From the NCBI GenBank assembly GCA_000703065.1, contig JNLK01000001.1, positions 2,688,001 to 2,752,000 on the forward strand: a stretch of DNA of 64,000 nt, given 5' to 3'. This document shows, piece after piece, positions 36,934 through 46,855 of the stretch. Source of the stretch: Lachnospiraceae bacterium AC2029. GTDB taxonomy: Bacteria > Bacillota > Clostridia > Lachnospirales > Lachnospiraceae. Under the pieces are notes generated by a model that did no database searches, was not told the DNA's origin, and worked only from the letters and a program-made list of their open reading frames with translations. Position numbers and translations under genes: made by a program. Numbering within the stretch: the stretch's first letter is position 1; the number at the start of each line of letters is the position of its first letter.

Positions 36934-39900
36934 ATGAGTGCACGTTTTGAAATCCTCCTCGGCCCGGCCGGGGCGGGGAAATCAAAGGAATACTACGAGG
37001 AACTGGTGGATGCTTCCTATGCCGATCAGGGACGGCAGTTCTATCTGATCGTTCCGGAACAGGCCGGAAGCAGCATGGAACAGAGGATCCTGTCTGTCTG
37101 CCGTGAGAGAACGGGTCGGAGAGGTTTCTTTAACATCGACATTCTGGGTTTTTCCCGGCTGGCACATAAGATCTTTGAGGTGCTGGGATATGATACCCGG
37201 GAGGTCCTGGGGGAATACGGAAAGACCATTCTGCTGCGGGCAGTCATTGCAAGAGTCCGCTCGGAGCTGAAGCTGTACCGGAGCAGTGTGGACCGGAGAG
37301 GGTTTGTGGATGAACTGAAGTCCCTTATTTCCGAACTGCTGCTTTTTGATATCCTTCCGGAGGATCTGGAAGAGGCAGGAAGAGAACTGGGGGACTCCGA
37401 GACGCAGCTCCGGTCCAAACTGGCGGATGTGATCAGGGTCTACCGCGCCTTCCGGGAGGATCCGGTCTTCGAGAAGAATTACATGGTGGGCGAGGAACTG
37501 CAGGGATACTTTGCAAAGCTGCTGGAGGAGGCAGGACCGATCCCGGAGCTGGATCAGGCGGTGTTTTATTTCGACGGATTTACCGGCTTTACCGCAGGAC
37601 AGAGAAAGGTGATCGAGGCGCTGGCAAAGAGGACCGCCGGAATGAAGTTTACCATCACCCTGGATCCGCAGGATGCGGAGAACGGGATGTTTGTCCAGAG
37701 CAGGGAGATGCTGGAGCAGTTAAGGAAGCTCTCTCCGGATGCGGAGGTAAGGAGTCTGAACCGGACGGAGAAGGACACGGCGCTTTCTCATCTGGAACAG
37801 TATGTATTCCGGTTCCCGGTTCACGAGTATAAGGGCGAGAGTCCGGAGAAAACCGGGGAGATCTCTGTCTGGAAGGCGGAGAATCCGCTGGAGGAGCTGC
37901 GGGTCGTGGCGGAGGATATCCGGCATGCCGTGCAGAAGGAGGGGCTCCGGTATCGTGATGTGGCTGTGCTGACACCGGATCCGGCAGGACTGGGAAGCTA
38001 TCTGGATCTGGTAATGCAGGAGTATGAGCTTCCCTACTTCTCGGACGTTACCAGGAGCTTTACGAACAATCCCATCATCGATGCACAGCTTATAGCGCTG
38101 GAGATCATTGACAAGGACTTTGCCTATGAACCGGTATTTTCCTTCCTGAAAACAGGGGTGCTGGATCATGCGCTGACCGAAATCGGGATTGATGCAAATG
38201 AGATCGAGATGCTGGAAAATCACGTGATCGCTCACGGGATCCGCGGACGTCGTCTGTGGAAGAAGCCGGCAAGGTTTTATGTAGGAAGAAGAGAGCCGGA
38301 TGAGCAGGAACTTCAGCAGCTGAACCGGATCGACAGGGTTCGTGAGCTGTTTCTGGATGTAATGAAGCCGCTGCTTCCCTTTGCAGGGCAGAAGGAGGTG
38401 CCGGTAAAGAAGATCGTTGCCGCCATGCAGAAGCTGGGAGAGGATCCGAGACTCTGCATGGATCTGCGTGCGAAGGAGGCCGAGACGGATCTGGAACGGT
38501 TCGGATATCTGGCGGAGGCACATGCCTATCGGGGGCTGGACGGAAAATTCCGGGAGGTTCTGCAGAAGACTGCAGATGTTCTGGGAGAACTCTCCATGTC
38601 CGTGCATGAGCTTCGTGAGACACTGCTGGCCGGAACCGGAGAACTGCATCTGGGCGTGATCCCGCCGACCCTGGACCGGGTGCTGGTGGGAGACCTGCAG
38701 AGAACCCGTCTGGACCGTGTGAAGCGTCTGTATATCATGAACCTGAACGATGGGATCTATCCGAAGCCCCAGGCTGCGGGCGGGATCCTCAGTGACCGGG
38801 AACGGAACGCGCTGAATCAGAGGATCGGCGAGAAGACACTTGCCCCGGACGAGAGAAGAAAGAGATTCCAGGAGCAGTTTGCCCTGTATCTCTCCATGAG
38901 CAAGGCCACGGATGAACTGGTCCTGACCTACAGTGCAACTACGCGGGACGGCAGTGAGATGGAACCCTCCTTTCTGTTGGGAAGGATCCTCAGACTGTTC
39001 CCGGGACTTCGTGCATCCGCGAAAAGGAGAGAGACTCTTGCAGGGGTTAAGCATCCGGACAGGCTGCGGCTGATGAAGCTGCTGCAGAAGGAAGAAGAGG
39101 CCGGGCTCACGGTGGAAGAGATGGCGGAGAAGCAGATGCTTCTGCAAATCTTCCCGGAGCTTGCAGGTATGCAGGAAAGAGAGAAACAGGGAAAGGAGCG
39201 TCTTTCCCCGGAACTCATGAAGGAGATCCAGCTGAAGATCTCTGTTTCCGGCATGAAGAGATATGCCGATTGTCCGTACTCCTATTTCCTCCAATACATC
39301 CTCGGTCTTCGACCGAGAAAGGAGCATGCCGTAGAGAATCTGGAGGTAGGTCTGGTGCTTCACGGCGCATTGGAGAAGCTGTTCCGTGAGGTGAAGGAAC
39401 AGCACGGAAATGACTGGAAGAACATTTCCGAGGAGACTCTTCGTGAGATGGCAGGACGGATGGTTGTGGAGTCGGCGAAGGAATATGATCTGATCCCTGT
39501 CGATTATGTGTGGGACAGGGATGCGGCAGGAACTGAGGAGAATGATACAGCAGGGACTGAGGTGAAGAGTGAGGTAGAAGCTGAGGCGGAGGATACGCTG
39601 ACAGCAGCTGCTGCCATGGAAACCGACGGATCTGCCGGAGGTGATGAGGAGAGAACCGGAGAAGAACCGGAGACGGAGCCCGTGGATGCTAAGATGCTGC
39701 AGATCATTTCGGAAATGTCGGATCTTGCGGCACTCAGTGCGGAGGTCTTCCACAGACAGCTCCGGGACAGCAAACTGCTTCCGGAGTATATGGAGGCAGG
39801 CTTCGAGGCGGAGTTCAATGCGGATCGCCCGGACGGTTCGGAGGAAACCGTGAAGGTGAGAGGCGTGATCGACCGTCTGGATCAGTTCCGCGATGAGGAT

Positions 39901-40722
39901 GGGGGGATGTACTTCCGCGTGCTGGATTATAAGACCGGAGATATGAAGCTGGATCCCAGGGATCTGAGGGACGGAAGAAACCTTCAGCTTACCCTGTATA
40001 CCCGGATCCTGACGGAGATATTCCGGAAGCAGAAGGGGGAGCCGGTCCCTGCGGGAATGTACTATTTCCGGATATTCCGACCTGTGACGGAACGGCCGTC
40101 GGACAAGGCAATCGGACAGGCGGGCAGTGAGGAGGAAGCTGTAAAGAAGCAGCAGGACAAGAAATTCAGGTTACGGGGGCCCATCAATGTAAGTCCCACG
40201 GACGAAGAAGAAAGTGATAAGCCGGTTCATTATGTGCTGGAGCTGCAGGAATCCTCCGCTGTAGGGGAAGATCGGGGCATCAGAGATGCAAGGAGTCTTC
40301 CGATCACCGTGAACAGGAAACAGGGAAAGCTCAGCGGGAACCCCCAGCTGGTGGATACAGAGAAAATGCTGGGACTGGGTGAATACAGTCTGTTCAAGAT
40401 GAAGACCATGGCCGAGGAACTGCTGAAGGGAGATATTCCCAGGAACCCCACCAGGAAGGAAGGATCCCGGTCAGATTCCTGCTCCTACTGTGATTCCCGG
40501 GAGGTATGCCGGCTTCGTAAGGAGGAAGTCCGTGGCAGATATGTTCCGAAGATCGAAAATGAAGAAGAGCTGCTGGCCCGGCTGGCAGAGGAAGGCAATA
40601 CGCATCCCGTACAGCTCAGGAATGCGGAACTGAAGGTGAATGCATCCCGGGAACAGCTGCGAGAGAGCTTTGATGACGACGGAACCGATGAGGATGAGGA
40701 GCAGAGCTATGGGGAAAGTTGA
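36934..40722 (+). CDS. addB: ATP-dependent helicase/nuclease subunit B
   Basis: The 1262-residue protein has a normal AddB layout: N-terminal Walker A LGPAGAGKS, an inactive helicase-like core, and a C-terminal RecB-type nuclease with VLDYKTGDMK (D998, K1000). Four cysteines, C780 (ADCPYSYFLQY) plus C1183, C1186 and C1192 (CSYCDSREVC), are positioned to hold the AddB 4Fe-4S cluster. An acidic low-complexity insertion near 865-925 (rich in E, T, A, D) interrupts the segment before the nuclease. With AddA it resects double-strand breaks for recombination. ATG at 36934 has AGGAG eight bases upstream; an earlier in-frame TTG lacks one. The stop overlaps addA by 14 bases. Confidence 0.95.
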   Translation: MSARFEILLGPAGAGKSKEYYEELVDASYADQGRQFYLIVPEQAGSSMEQRILSVCRERTGRRGFFNIDILGFSRLAHKIFEVLGYDTREVLGEYGKTILLRAVIARVRSELKLYRSSVDRRGFVDELKSLISELLLFDILPEDLEEAGRELGDSETQLRSKLADVIRVYRAFREDPVFEKNYMVGEELQGYFAKLLEEAGPIPELDQAVFYFDGFTGFTAGQRKVIEALAKRTAGMKFTITLDPQDAENGMFVQSREMLEQLRKLSPDAEVRSLNRTEKDTALSHLEQYVFRFPVHEYKGESPEKTGEISVWKAENPLEELRVVAEDIRHAVQKEGLRYRDVAVLTPDPAGLGSYLDLVMQEYELPYFSDVTRSFTNNPIIDAQLIALEIIDKDFAYEPVFSFLKTGVLDHALTEIGIDANEIEMLENHVIAHGIRGRRLWKKPARFYVGRREPDEQELQQLNRIDRVRELFLDVMKPLLPFAGQKEVPVKKIVAAMQKLGEDPRLCMDLRAKEAETDLERFGYLAEAHAYRGLDGKFREVLQKTADVLGELSMSVHELRETLLAGTGELHLGVIPPTLDRVLVGDLQRTRLDRVKRLYIMNLNDGIYPKPQAAGGILSDRERNALNQRIGEKTLAPDERRKRFQEQFALYLSMSKATDELVLTYSATTRDGSEMEPSFLLGRILRLFPGLRASAKRRETLAGVKHPDRLRLMKLLQKEEEAGLTVEEMAEKQMLLQIFPELAGMQEREKQGKERLSPELMKEIQLKISVSGMKRYADCPYSYFLQYILGLRPRKEHAVENLEVGLVLHGALEKLFREVKEQHGNDWKNISEETLREMAGRMVVESAKEYDLIPVDYVWDRDAAGTEENDTAGTEVKSEVEAEAEDTLTAAAAMETDGSAGGDEERTGEEPETEPVDAKMLQIISEMSDLAALSAEVFHRQLRDSKLLPEYMEAGFEAEFNADRPDGSEETVKVRGVIDRLDQFRDEDGGMYFRVLDYKTGDMKLDPRDLRDGRNLQLTLYTRILTEIFRKQKGEPVPAGMYYFRIFRPVTERPSDKAIGQAGSEEEAVKKQQDKKFRLRGPINVSPTDEEESDKPVHYVLELQESSAVGEDRGIRDARSLPITVNRKQGKLSGNPQLVDTEKMLGLGEYSLFKMKTMAEELLKGDIPRNPTRKEGSRSDSCSYCDSREVCRLRKEEVRGRYVPKIENEEELLARLAEEGNTHPVQLRNAELKVNASREQLRESFDDDGTDEDEEQSYGES

Positions 40723-43700
40723 ATGGAATAAAGGACAACAGGCGGTTCTTGACAGCATCGGGGATGACCGGAATCTTCTTGTGTCCGCTGCGGCGGGCTC
40801 TGGGAAAACGGCGGTGCTGGTGGAACGGATCGTGGACAGCGTGGCACAGGGCCTGTGTGAGATCGATCAGATCCTTGTGATGACATTTACGAAGGCGGCC
40901 GCGGCCCAGATGAAGGGAAAGATCATAGAGAAGCTGGAGGAGAGAGCCTATGAAAAAGAAGATCCGGTGCTCCTTGGCCAGCTTTCCAAGGCTGCAAATG
41001 CGGATATATCAACCATTGACAGCTTCTGTAACCGGGTGGTCCGGGAGAATTTTCAGGCGGCAGGACTGGATCCGGGGTTTGTCCAGATGGATAACGGAGA
41101 GAGAGAACTTCTTCGGGAAGAGATCATGGATCATGTGATGGAGACCATGTATCATGATCCCGAATTCTCGGGAATAGCCGCATTCTTCACGAAAAGGGCC
41201 TATGATGATTCTGCTCTGCGGGAGGTTCTGTTCCGGATCGAGGATACGGCAGAAGGCTATGCGGATCCGGAGGGCTGGCTGGAGAAGTCGGACATACCGG
41301 AGGATGCAGATATGAATTCCCTTACAGGGATGAAGGAATATCTGGAATATCTGAAAAGAAAACTGAGGGATATTGTTGCCCGCTATCCGGTGGTGGACGG
41401 AGTCTTCTGGGGGGATACGGCAGATCCCGGACAGGTGGCAAAGCTGCTGGAGATCCTGAATTATGACAGGGAGATCTATCAGGCGGCGCTTCAGGCGGCC
41501 GATCTGGTGGATTTTCATGGGCTCCTTTCAACGAAGAAGAAAACACTGGATCGCAGAAGTTTTAAAACACTGGATCCGGACAGGCTTGATGAGGTAGTGA
41601 ACCTGCGGAAGGAAGCGAATGAAGAAGCCGGAGACCTGAAAATAAAGGTCACCCGGGAAACCTTGGAGCAGGAGGTTGCAGACTGCGGGAAACTGATCCG
41701 GGAACTGATCCGTGCGGTCCGGCTCTTCCGGAGTGAACTGGCGGAGGAGAAGAAACGACGCAGGAAGTATGATTTCGGTGATGTGGCACATGCGGCGTAT
41801 CATATTCTTTACGATACCGAAAAACATGAGGTCACTGAGGTAGGGCGCGCCTACAGTCAGAAGTACCGGTACATTTACGTGGATGAGTATCAGGACGGGA
41901 CGGATATGCAGGAGCATATCATGAACAGCGTGGCCAGATACCGGGACGGAGTGCCCTATAATATCTTCATGGTGGGTGATGTAAAGCAGAGCATTTACCG
42001 CTTCCGCCAGGCAAAGCCGGAGCTGTTCCTGAAAAAGGAGGAGGACTATCGTGAAGGAAAGGTGCCGGGTTCGGTTCTGTATCTGAATCAGAATTACCGT
42101 TCCACCTATGAAATACTGGAGGCAACCAATTTCTTCTTCCGAAAGCTGATGCGGAAGGATTTCGGAGAGATTGAATATACCGAGGAGGTCCAGCTGAATC
42201 CGCCGGAGGGCGTGGAGAAGAGGATCCGGCCGGAGTATAAGGTGGAACTGATCCTCGGGGACATCCCGAAGGAGGATGAGACAGAGGAAGGAAAGAAAGA
42301 CAGCCGGGCCGGAGCGGAGAGCGACAGGACAGGAACGGAGAATGGTGAAGCATCCGGGAAGGATGACGAACAGGATACACCACAGGATCAGCCGATGATG
42401 GAAAAGGCGCCAGAGAATAAGGCTACTCTGGAAGCGCGCATGATCGGAAAGCGGATCCTGGAGCTGGTCTATGGAAATCCGGAGACCGGAGAAGGTCCGC
42501 TTCTGATCAGCGAAAAGGCCGGAAAAGGGGAAGAACCGAAGCAGCGTCCGGTAGAATTCAGTGACATTGTACTCCTTCAGAGATCCGTGAAAAAGTGCGG
42601 TGATCTGATCCGCGAATTTGACCGCCTCGGGATCCCGGTACAGCTGGAGGATCCGAAGGCTTATTTCGATGCAGAAGAGGTAATGACGGTTCTTTCCACG
42701 CTGGCAGTGATCGATAACGGAAGGCAGGACATTCCCTACGCCGCGGTCCTTCATTCCCAGTTCGGCGGATGTACGGATGAGGATATGGCAAGACTTGCCA
42801 TGCAGAGAATATTTCACGGGGAACCTCTCTATGATACGGCAGTAAGGCTGATGGAAGGGGAGTCCACCGGAAAGCTGGAAGAGCTTCGGCAGAAGCTTGC
42901 GCGTGTCCATAACTGGCTTGACTGCTGGAGAAAGGCATCGGTGTATCTGTCTATTGCCCAGCTGATCGACAGGATCCTGACAGATACGGATTATCGTCTG
43001 TATGTCATGGGACTGCCGAAGGGAGACCGGCGTCAGAGCAATCTGATGCGTCTGATCATTAAAGCCGAGGACTTCGAACAGGCCGGAAATCACGGACTGT
43101 TCTCATTTCTTAGGTACATAGATAAATGTAAGATCCATGAAGCGGACTTCGGTGTGGGAAGCGGCTTCCGGGAGGTGGGAAACTGTGTCCGCGTCTGTAC
43201 GATACACAGCAGTAAGGGACTGGAGTATCCGGTTGTCTTCCTGACAGGACTTGGTAATCAGTTCTTTAAGGCAAATGAGAAGGGACCTGCAGTTGTCAGC
43301 GCTCATTACGGAATCGCTCCGAATTATATCCGCAAGGTAGGAAATCGCTATTATCAATCCGACAAGGGCGTGATCCGTAAGGCTGTGGAGAAGATGGACT
43401 GGCAGGAGAATCTTCATGAGGAACTGCGCCTTCTGTATGTGGGAATGACCCGGGCGAAGGAGCGGCTCATCATGGTTGGTATCCGTGACGGGATTCTGGA
43501 GGACGTTGTCAACGCCGAACCGACGGAGGGGGAACTGCCCTACTCAGTGCTGGCCGATGCAAAGTCCTACCTGGAATACATTCTTGCGGTCGTTCTGCAG
43601 AATGTAGAAGAAGCAAAGAAATATCTGGATATCACGATTCTGGATCCGGAGGAGCTGCAGGTTTCGAAGGTGCAGACGGAGCGGACAGAGCCGGAGGGGG

Positions 43701-44581
43701 AAGTGCCGGATACTTCCGCACTTGCAGAACGGTTAAAGGAAGATTATAATTTCGAATACAAGTATGCCTCCGCGGTGAAAACACCCACCAAGCTGTCGGT
43801 ATCCGAGATCAAACATGAAGCAATGGCTGCAAAGCATCTGACGGTAGGTGCGGGTTCGACGGAAGAGGAGCCGCAGGCCGGGATTGCAGCTGCGCCGGAA
43901 GCCGGGAAGGAAGAGACGGAAAAGCGGAACAGGAAGACGGCAGGTATCAGCGGTGCGGATTACGGTACGGCTGTGCATAAGCTGATGGAACTGCTTCCCT
44001 TTGCAAAGATCGGAAGTGAGAAGGAGCTGTCGGATACCCTGAAGGAACTGCTGGAAACCCGCTATTTTACGCCCGAACTCCGAAAAGCCATCCATGCCGA
44101 ACGGATCGCCCGGATCTATGATGCGGACGAGAACAGCCTGTTCCAGAGGATCCGGAGAGCGGATGAAAAAGGACTGTTCCGAAGAGAACAGCAGTTTTTG
44201 ATCGCTCTGCCTGCGAAGCGGCTGGGACAGGAGATCGATGTGGCGGAGGTTCAGGAGGCCCATCTGGATCAGGGGGAAGCAGCGGATCCGCGCTTCTCCG
44301 AAGAAAAGAAAGATATCCGTTTTGAAACGGAGGAACCGGTGGTTCTTCAGGGAGTCATCGATGCCTTCTTCCTGGAGACGGATGAGGAAGGTCGACAGTA
44401 CGCGGTGCTTCTGGATTATAAGACGGATCGTGTGGACAGTCCGGAACGGTTGATCGATCTCTACAGGGCACAGCTTTCCCTGTACGCGGAGACGGTGGCC
44501 GATATCCTGCAGATGCCCGTCAGGGAAATGTGGCTCTACGGCTTCTCGGAGGGCCTCGGGGCGATCCGAATCCCCGACTGA
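40709..44581 (+). CDS. addA: ATP-dependent helicase/nuclease subunit A
   Basis: The 1290-residue UvrD-type helicase has Walker A SAAAGSGKTAVL, motif II VDEYQDGTDMQ, motif III VGDVKQSIYRFRQA, motif V CTIHSSKGLEYP and motif VI LLYVGMTRAKERL. A C-terminal nuclease has LLDYKTDRV (D1236, K1238). The protein also has an acidic insertion near 525-570. Translation probably starts at ATG 40709, inside addB, with GAGGAG seven bases upstream; ATG codons a few residues earlier are possible. It supplies the 3'-5' helicase and one nuclease of AddAB. Bases around its stop codon are repeated downstream. Confidence 0.96.
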   Translation: MGKVEWNKGQQAVLDSIGDDRNLLVSAAAGSGKTAVLVERIVDSVAQGLCEIDQILVMTFTKAAAAQMKGKIIEKLEERAYEKEDPVLLGQLSKAANADISTIDSFCNRVVRENFQAAGLDPGFVQMDNGERELLREEIMDHVMETMYHDPEFSGIAAFFTKRAYDDSALREVLFRIEDTAEGYADPEGWLEKSDIPEDADMNSLTGMKEYLEYLKRKLRDIVARYPVVDGVFWGDTADPGQVAKLLEILNYDREIYQAALQAADLVDFHGLLSTKKKTLDRRSFKTLDPDRLDEVVNLRKEANEEAGDLKIKVTRETLEQEVADCGKLIRELIRAVRLFRSELAEEKKRRRKYDFGDVAHAAYHILYDTEKHEVTEVGRAYSQKYRYIYVDEYQDGTDMQEHIMNSVARYRDGVPYNIFMVGDVKQSIYRFRQAKPELFLKKEEDYREGKVPGSVLYLNQNYRSTYEILEATNFFFRKLMRKDFGEIEYTEEVQLNPPEGVEKRIRPEYKVELILGDIPKEDETEEGKKDSRAGAESDRTGTENGEASGKDDEQDTPQDQPMMEKAPENKATLEARMIGKRILELVYGNPETGEGPLLISEKAGKGEEPKQRPVEFSDIVLLQRSVKKCGDLIREFDRLGIPVQLEDPKAYFDAEEVMTVLSTLAVIDNGRQDIPYAAVLHSQFGGCTDEDMARLAMQRIFHGEPLYDTAVRLMEGESTGKLEELRQKLARVHNWLDCWRKASVYLSIAQLIDRILTDTDYRLYVMGLPKGDRRQSNLMRLIIKAEDFEQAGNHGLFSFLRYIDKCKIHEADFGVGSGFREVGNCVRVCTIHSSKGLEYPVVFLTGLGNQFFKANEKGPAVVSAHYGIAPNYIRKVGNRYYQSDKGVIRKAVEKMDWQENLHEELRLLYVGMTRAKERLIMVGIRDGILEDVVNAEPTEGELPYSVLADAKSYLEYILAVVLQNVEEAKKYLDITILDPEELQVSKVQTERTEPEGEVPDTSALAERLKEDYNFEYKYASAVKTPTKLSVSEIKHEAMAAKHLTVGAGSTEEEPQAGIAAAPEAGKEETEKRNRKTAGISGADYGTAVHKLMELLPFAKIGSEKELSDTLKELLETRYFTPELRKAIHAERIARIYDADENSLFQRIRRADEKGLFRREQQFLIALPAKRLGQEIDVAEVQEAHLDQGEAADPRFSEEKKDIRFETEEPVVLQGVIDAFFLETDEEGRQYAVLLDYKTDRVDSPERLIDLYRAQLSLYAETVADILQMPVREMWLYGFSEGLGAIRIPD

Positions 44582-44650
44582 TGTTGTAGTGCAATCCGGA
44601 TCCCAAGCTGATGTTGCGGGGAATCCGGATCCCAAGCTGATGCCGCGTAG
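44563..44650 (+). repeat. 29-30 bp tandem repeat beginning at the addA stop codon
   Basis: Three units align: GATCCGAATCCCCGACTGATG (from 44563, one base over the quoted limit is trimmed in practice), AATCCGGATCCCAAGCTGATG-like from 44593 and an identical start from 44622. The first contains the addA stop TGA; the other two are noncoding and nearly identical. Confidence 0.7.
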
Positions 44651-44890
44651 TGTCGTAGCCTGGATCAAAATACCCTGTGCCCCGGCATCATGTAAGATGA
44701 GGGACAGATAAAGGATGCATCAGGCGATTTCGTGTATCCATCATGTGATATCCGTCATTCGTCGGGACATACGGGTGATAAGGCAACGAGTGTAATACAG
44801 ATAATAGATAAATCATAGATACTATAGGAGTATACTATTCCCTGCCGGCCGGATGACGGGATCCGCCGGTGAAAGATCGGAGGAACAACC
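44651..44890 (+). other. leader region before queF
   Basis: About 240 bases without a gene. It is AT-rich toward the end (GATACTATAGGAGTATACTAT near 44818, an imperfect palindrome) and contains small inverted repeats. A preQ1 riboswitch would be the expected regulator of queF, but I could not fold a convincing one here. The ribosome site CGGAGGAACAACC precedes the queF ATG. Confidence 0.4.
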
Positions 44891-45385
44891 ATGCCAAGAA
44901 CAGAGGAAGAAAGAGAGGGCATCCGCCTTCTCGCTGCATCACAGACGAAGTATCCGCAGAGCTATACGCCCGATGTGCTGGATACATTTCCGAACAAGCA
45001 CCCGGACAACGACTACTTCGTGAAATTCAATTGTCCGGAATTCACAAGTCTCTGCCCCATTACGGGCCAGCCGGATTTTGCCACCATCACCATTTCCTAC
45101 GTACCGGACAAGATCATGGTGGAGAGCAAGTCCCTGAAGCTGTACATGTTCAGCTTCCGGAATTACGGAGAATTTCACGAGGACTGTGTGAACAGGATCA
45201 TGAAGGATCTGATCGCGCTGATGGATCCGAAGTACATCGAGGTGTGGGGAAAGTTTATGCCCCGCGGAGGAATCTCCATCGATCCCTACTGCAATTACGG
45301 CCGGCCGGGAACGAAGTGGGAGGAGGTCGCATGGCAGCGGCTGACCAACCATGATCTGTATCCGGAAAAGGTGGATAACCGATGA
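44891..45385 (+). CDS. queF: NADPH-dependent 7-cyano-7-deazaguanine reductase
   Basis: The 164-residue unimodular QueF reduces preQ0 to preQ1 in queuosine synthesis. The catalytic cysteine C55 and general acid D62 lie in [13 protein letters not shown], at the same numbering as B. subtilis QueF. The substrate-binding [10 protein letters not shown] and NADPH-binding region [16 protein letters not shown] are present. GGAGG precedes the ATG. The stop overlaps the folC start (ATGA), implying coupling. QueH, a later step of the same pathway, is about 7 kb downstream. Confidence 0.96.
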   Translation: MPRTEEEREGIRLLAASQTKYPQSYTPDVLDTFPNKHPDNDYFVKFNCPEFTSLCPITGQPDFATITISYVPDKIMVESKSLKLYMFSFRNYGEFHEDCVNRIMKDLIALMDPKYIEVWGKFMPRGGISIDPYCNYGRPGTKWEEVAWQRLTNHDLYPEKVDNR

Positions 45386-46698
45386 GTGCATATTCGGAAA
45401 CCGTAGAGGCCATACTTTCCATTCCGAAATTCACGAAGGAGAAGCATGACTTCGGAGTTCTTCGTTCCTACCTGGCGGCTCTGGGACACCCGGAGACCGG
45501 GATCCGTGTGATCCATGTGGCGGGTACCAACGGAAAAGGCTCCGTATGCCGCATGATAGCCGGTATGCTTCAGAAGGCAGGAAGAAAGGTGGGTGGTTTC
45601 TTCTCTCCCCATCTGGTCCGTATGAACGAGCGGATCCGGGTGAACGGTGCGGAGATCCCGGACGGAGAACTGACCGAGTGTTACCGCCTGCTTACGGAGG
45701 TGGCGAAGGAACAGAACCTGCCGCAGCTGACTTTTTTTGAAGTCCTTTTTGTGATGGCGCTGCTGCATTTTCACAGGGAAGGAGTACAGGACGCCGTTCT
45801 GGAGACCGGGCTGGGAGGCAGGCTGGACGCCACAACCAGTATTCCCGCGGATATCTGTATTATCACTCAGATCGGTATGGATCATGAGGAGTACCTGGGA
45901 GATACGCCGGAACAAGTGGCTTCGGAGAAGGCCGGGATCATTACAGGTGACAGTCCTGTGGTCCTGCATACGGGGGATCCGGACCGGATCACGGACCGTG
46001 TGATCCTGGAACGGGCGGGCCAGTTTCACAGTAAAAATATCATTAATTGCGGGGATGCGGAGGTATTATCGAAAGAAGTATCCCCTCTTGGCATTGATTT
46101 TTCTTTCCGAAACGATTATGATAGATACAATCATGTCTTCCTGCCAACCACGGCACTGTATCAGGTGGAAAATGCCATCACGGCCATTTCCGCCTTGCCT
46201 CTCTTGCTTCCTGACATGGGAAAAGAGGGGCTGAGGGACCTGGTGCTGGAGAGCCTGGCGGAATTCCGGTGGGAAGGAAGGCTGGAAGAGGTGCGTCCGG
46301 GACTGTATGTGGACGGCGCCCATAATCCTTCCGCGGCAGCCTGGCTGGCGGAGAGTCTGGTCTTGCTTTCGGAGCGGGAGGAATATACAAGGAGAATTCT
46401 GATCTTCGGAGCTTCCGGAGATAAGAACATCCGTGAAGTGCTTCGGGAGCTGGGGAGGATTCCCTGGGACATCGTGATCCTGACGAGATATCAGGGGAGT
46501 CGGGCGGCTTCGCTGGATGAGCTGAAGGAAATTGCAGGAGAAGAGCTGGCAGACCATACTACGGTTGCTTCTGCAGAGTCTCTTGCAGAAGCACTTGCAA
46601 TGAATGAAAATGAGAAGAACACGGACCTCACCCTGGTAACAGGTTCCCTGTACCTGGTGGGGGAATTAAAGGAACTCTTGTCTCTAAGACAAGTATAG
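45382..46698 (+). CDS. folC: folylpolyglutamate synthase / dihydrofolate synthase
   Basis: The 438-residue Mur-ligase-family enzyme adds glutamate to dihydropteroate and folates. It has ATP-binding loop [13 protein letters not shown] near residue 49, the [12 protein letters not shown] segment, the domain-linking [12 protein letters not shown], the metal/ATP histidine-containing [10 protein letters not shown], and the C-terminal WEGRLEEV and VDGAHNP motifs. Coupled to queF by a four-base overlap; both belong to pterin-related chemistry, though functional linkage is not implied by that alone. Confidence 0.96.
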   Translation: MSAYSETVEAILSIPKFTKEKHDFGVLRSYLAALGHPETGIRVIHVAGTNGKGSVCRMIAGMLQKAGRKVGGFFSPHLVRMNERIRVNGAEIPDGELTECYRLLTEVAKEQNLPQLTFFEVLFVMALLHFHREGVQDAVLETGLGGRLDATTSIPADICIITQIGMDHEEYLGDTPEQVASEKAGIITGDSPVVLHTGDPDRITDRVILERAGQFHSKNIINCGDAEVLSKEVSPLGIDFSFRNDYDRYNHVFLPTTALYQVENAITAISALPLLLPDMGKEGLRDLVLESLAEFRWEGRLEEVRPGLYVDGAHNPSAAAWLAESLVLLSEREEYTRRILIFGASGDKNIREVLRELGRIPWDIVILTRYQGSRAASLDELKEIAGEELADHTTVASAESLAEALAMNENEKNTDLTLVTGSLYLVGELKELLSLRQV

Positions 46699-46708
46699 GA
46701 GTTTTGAT

Positions 46709-46855
46709 ATGCTGGATTTTGACGAGGAACTGAAAAGGTTTAGCCCCAGTCTTGAGGTAAGTCAGGCGGAGGAGGATATTCTCCAGAGTGATCTGAAGGA
46801 CATTTCCGATATCGTTCTGCAGATGACTGAGGATCTGCGAGGGGTGACAACGTAA
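46709..46855 (+). CDS. 48-residue acidic protein
   Basis: ATG at 46709 follows AGTATAGGAGTTTTGAT (AGGAG at spacing 7). The frame of 48 codons ends TAA at 46853-46855, overlapping the ATG of the next gene by one base. The product is acidic and probably helical (LDFDEELKRF, QAEEDILQSDLKDISDIV). The ribosome site and the tight packing between folC and the TPR gene support translation; the function is unknown and it may act with the downstream protein. Confidence 0.65.
   Translation: MLDFDEELKRFSPSLEVSQAEEDILQSDLKDISDIVLQMTEDLRGVTT

Noticed and set aside
37720-39753. A 677-residue antisense frame across addB
   Set aside because: It lies wholly within a confidently identified gene and shows no domain or start signal.
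44582-44890. A preQ1 riboswitch ahead of queF
   Set aside because: Expected from the pathway, but no convincing hairpin plus A-rich tail could be folded by eye.
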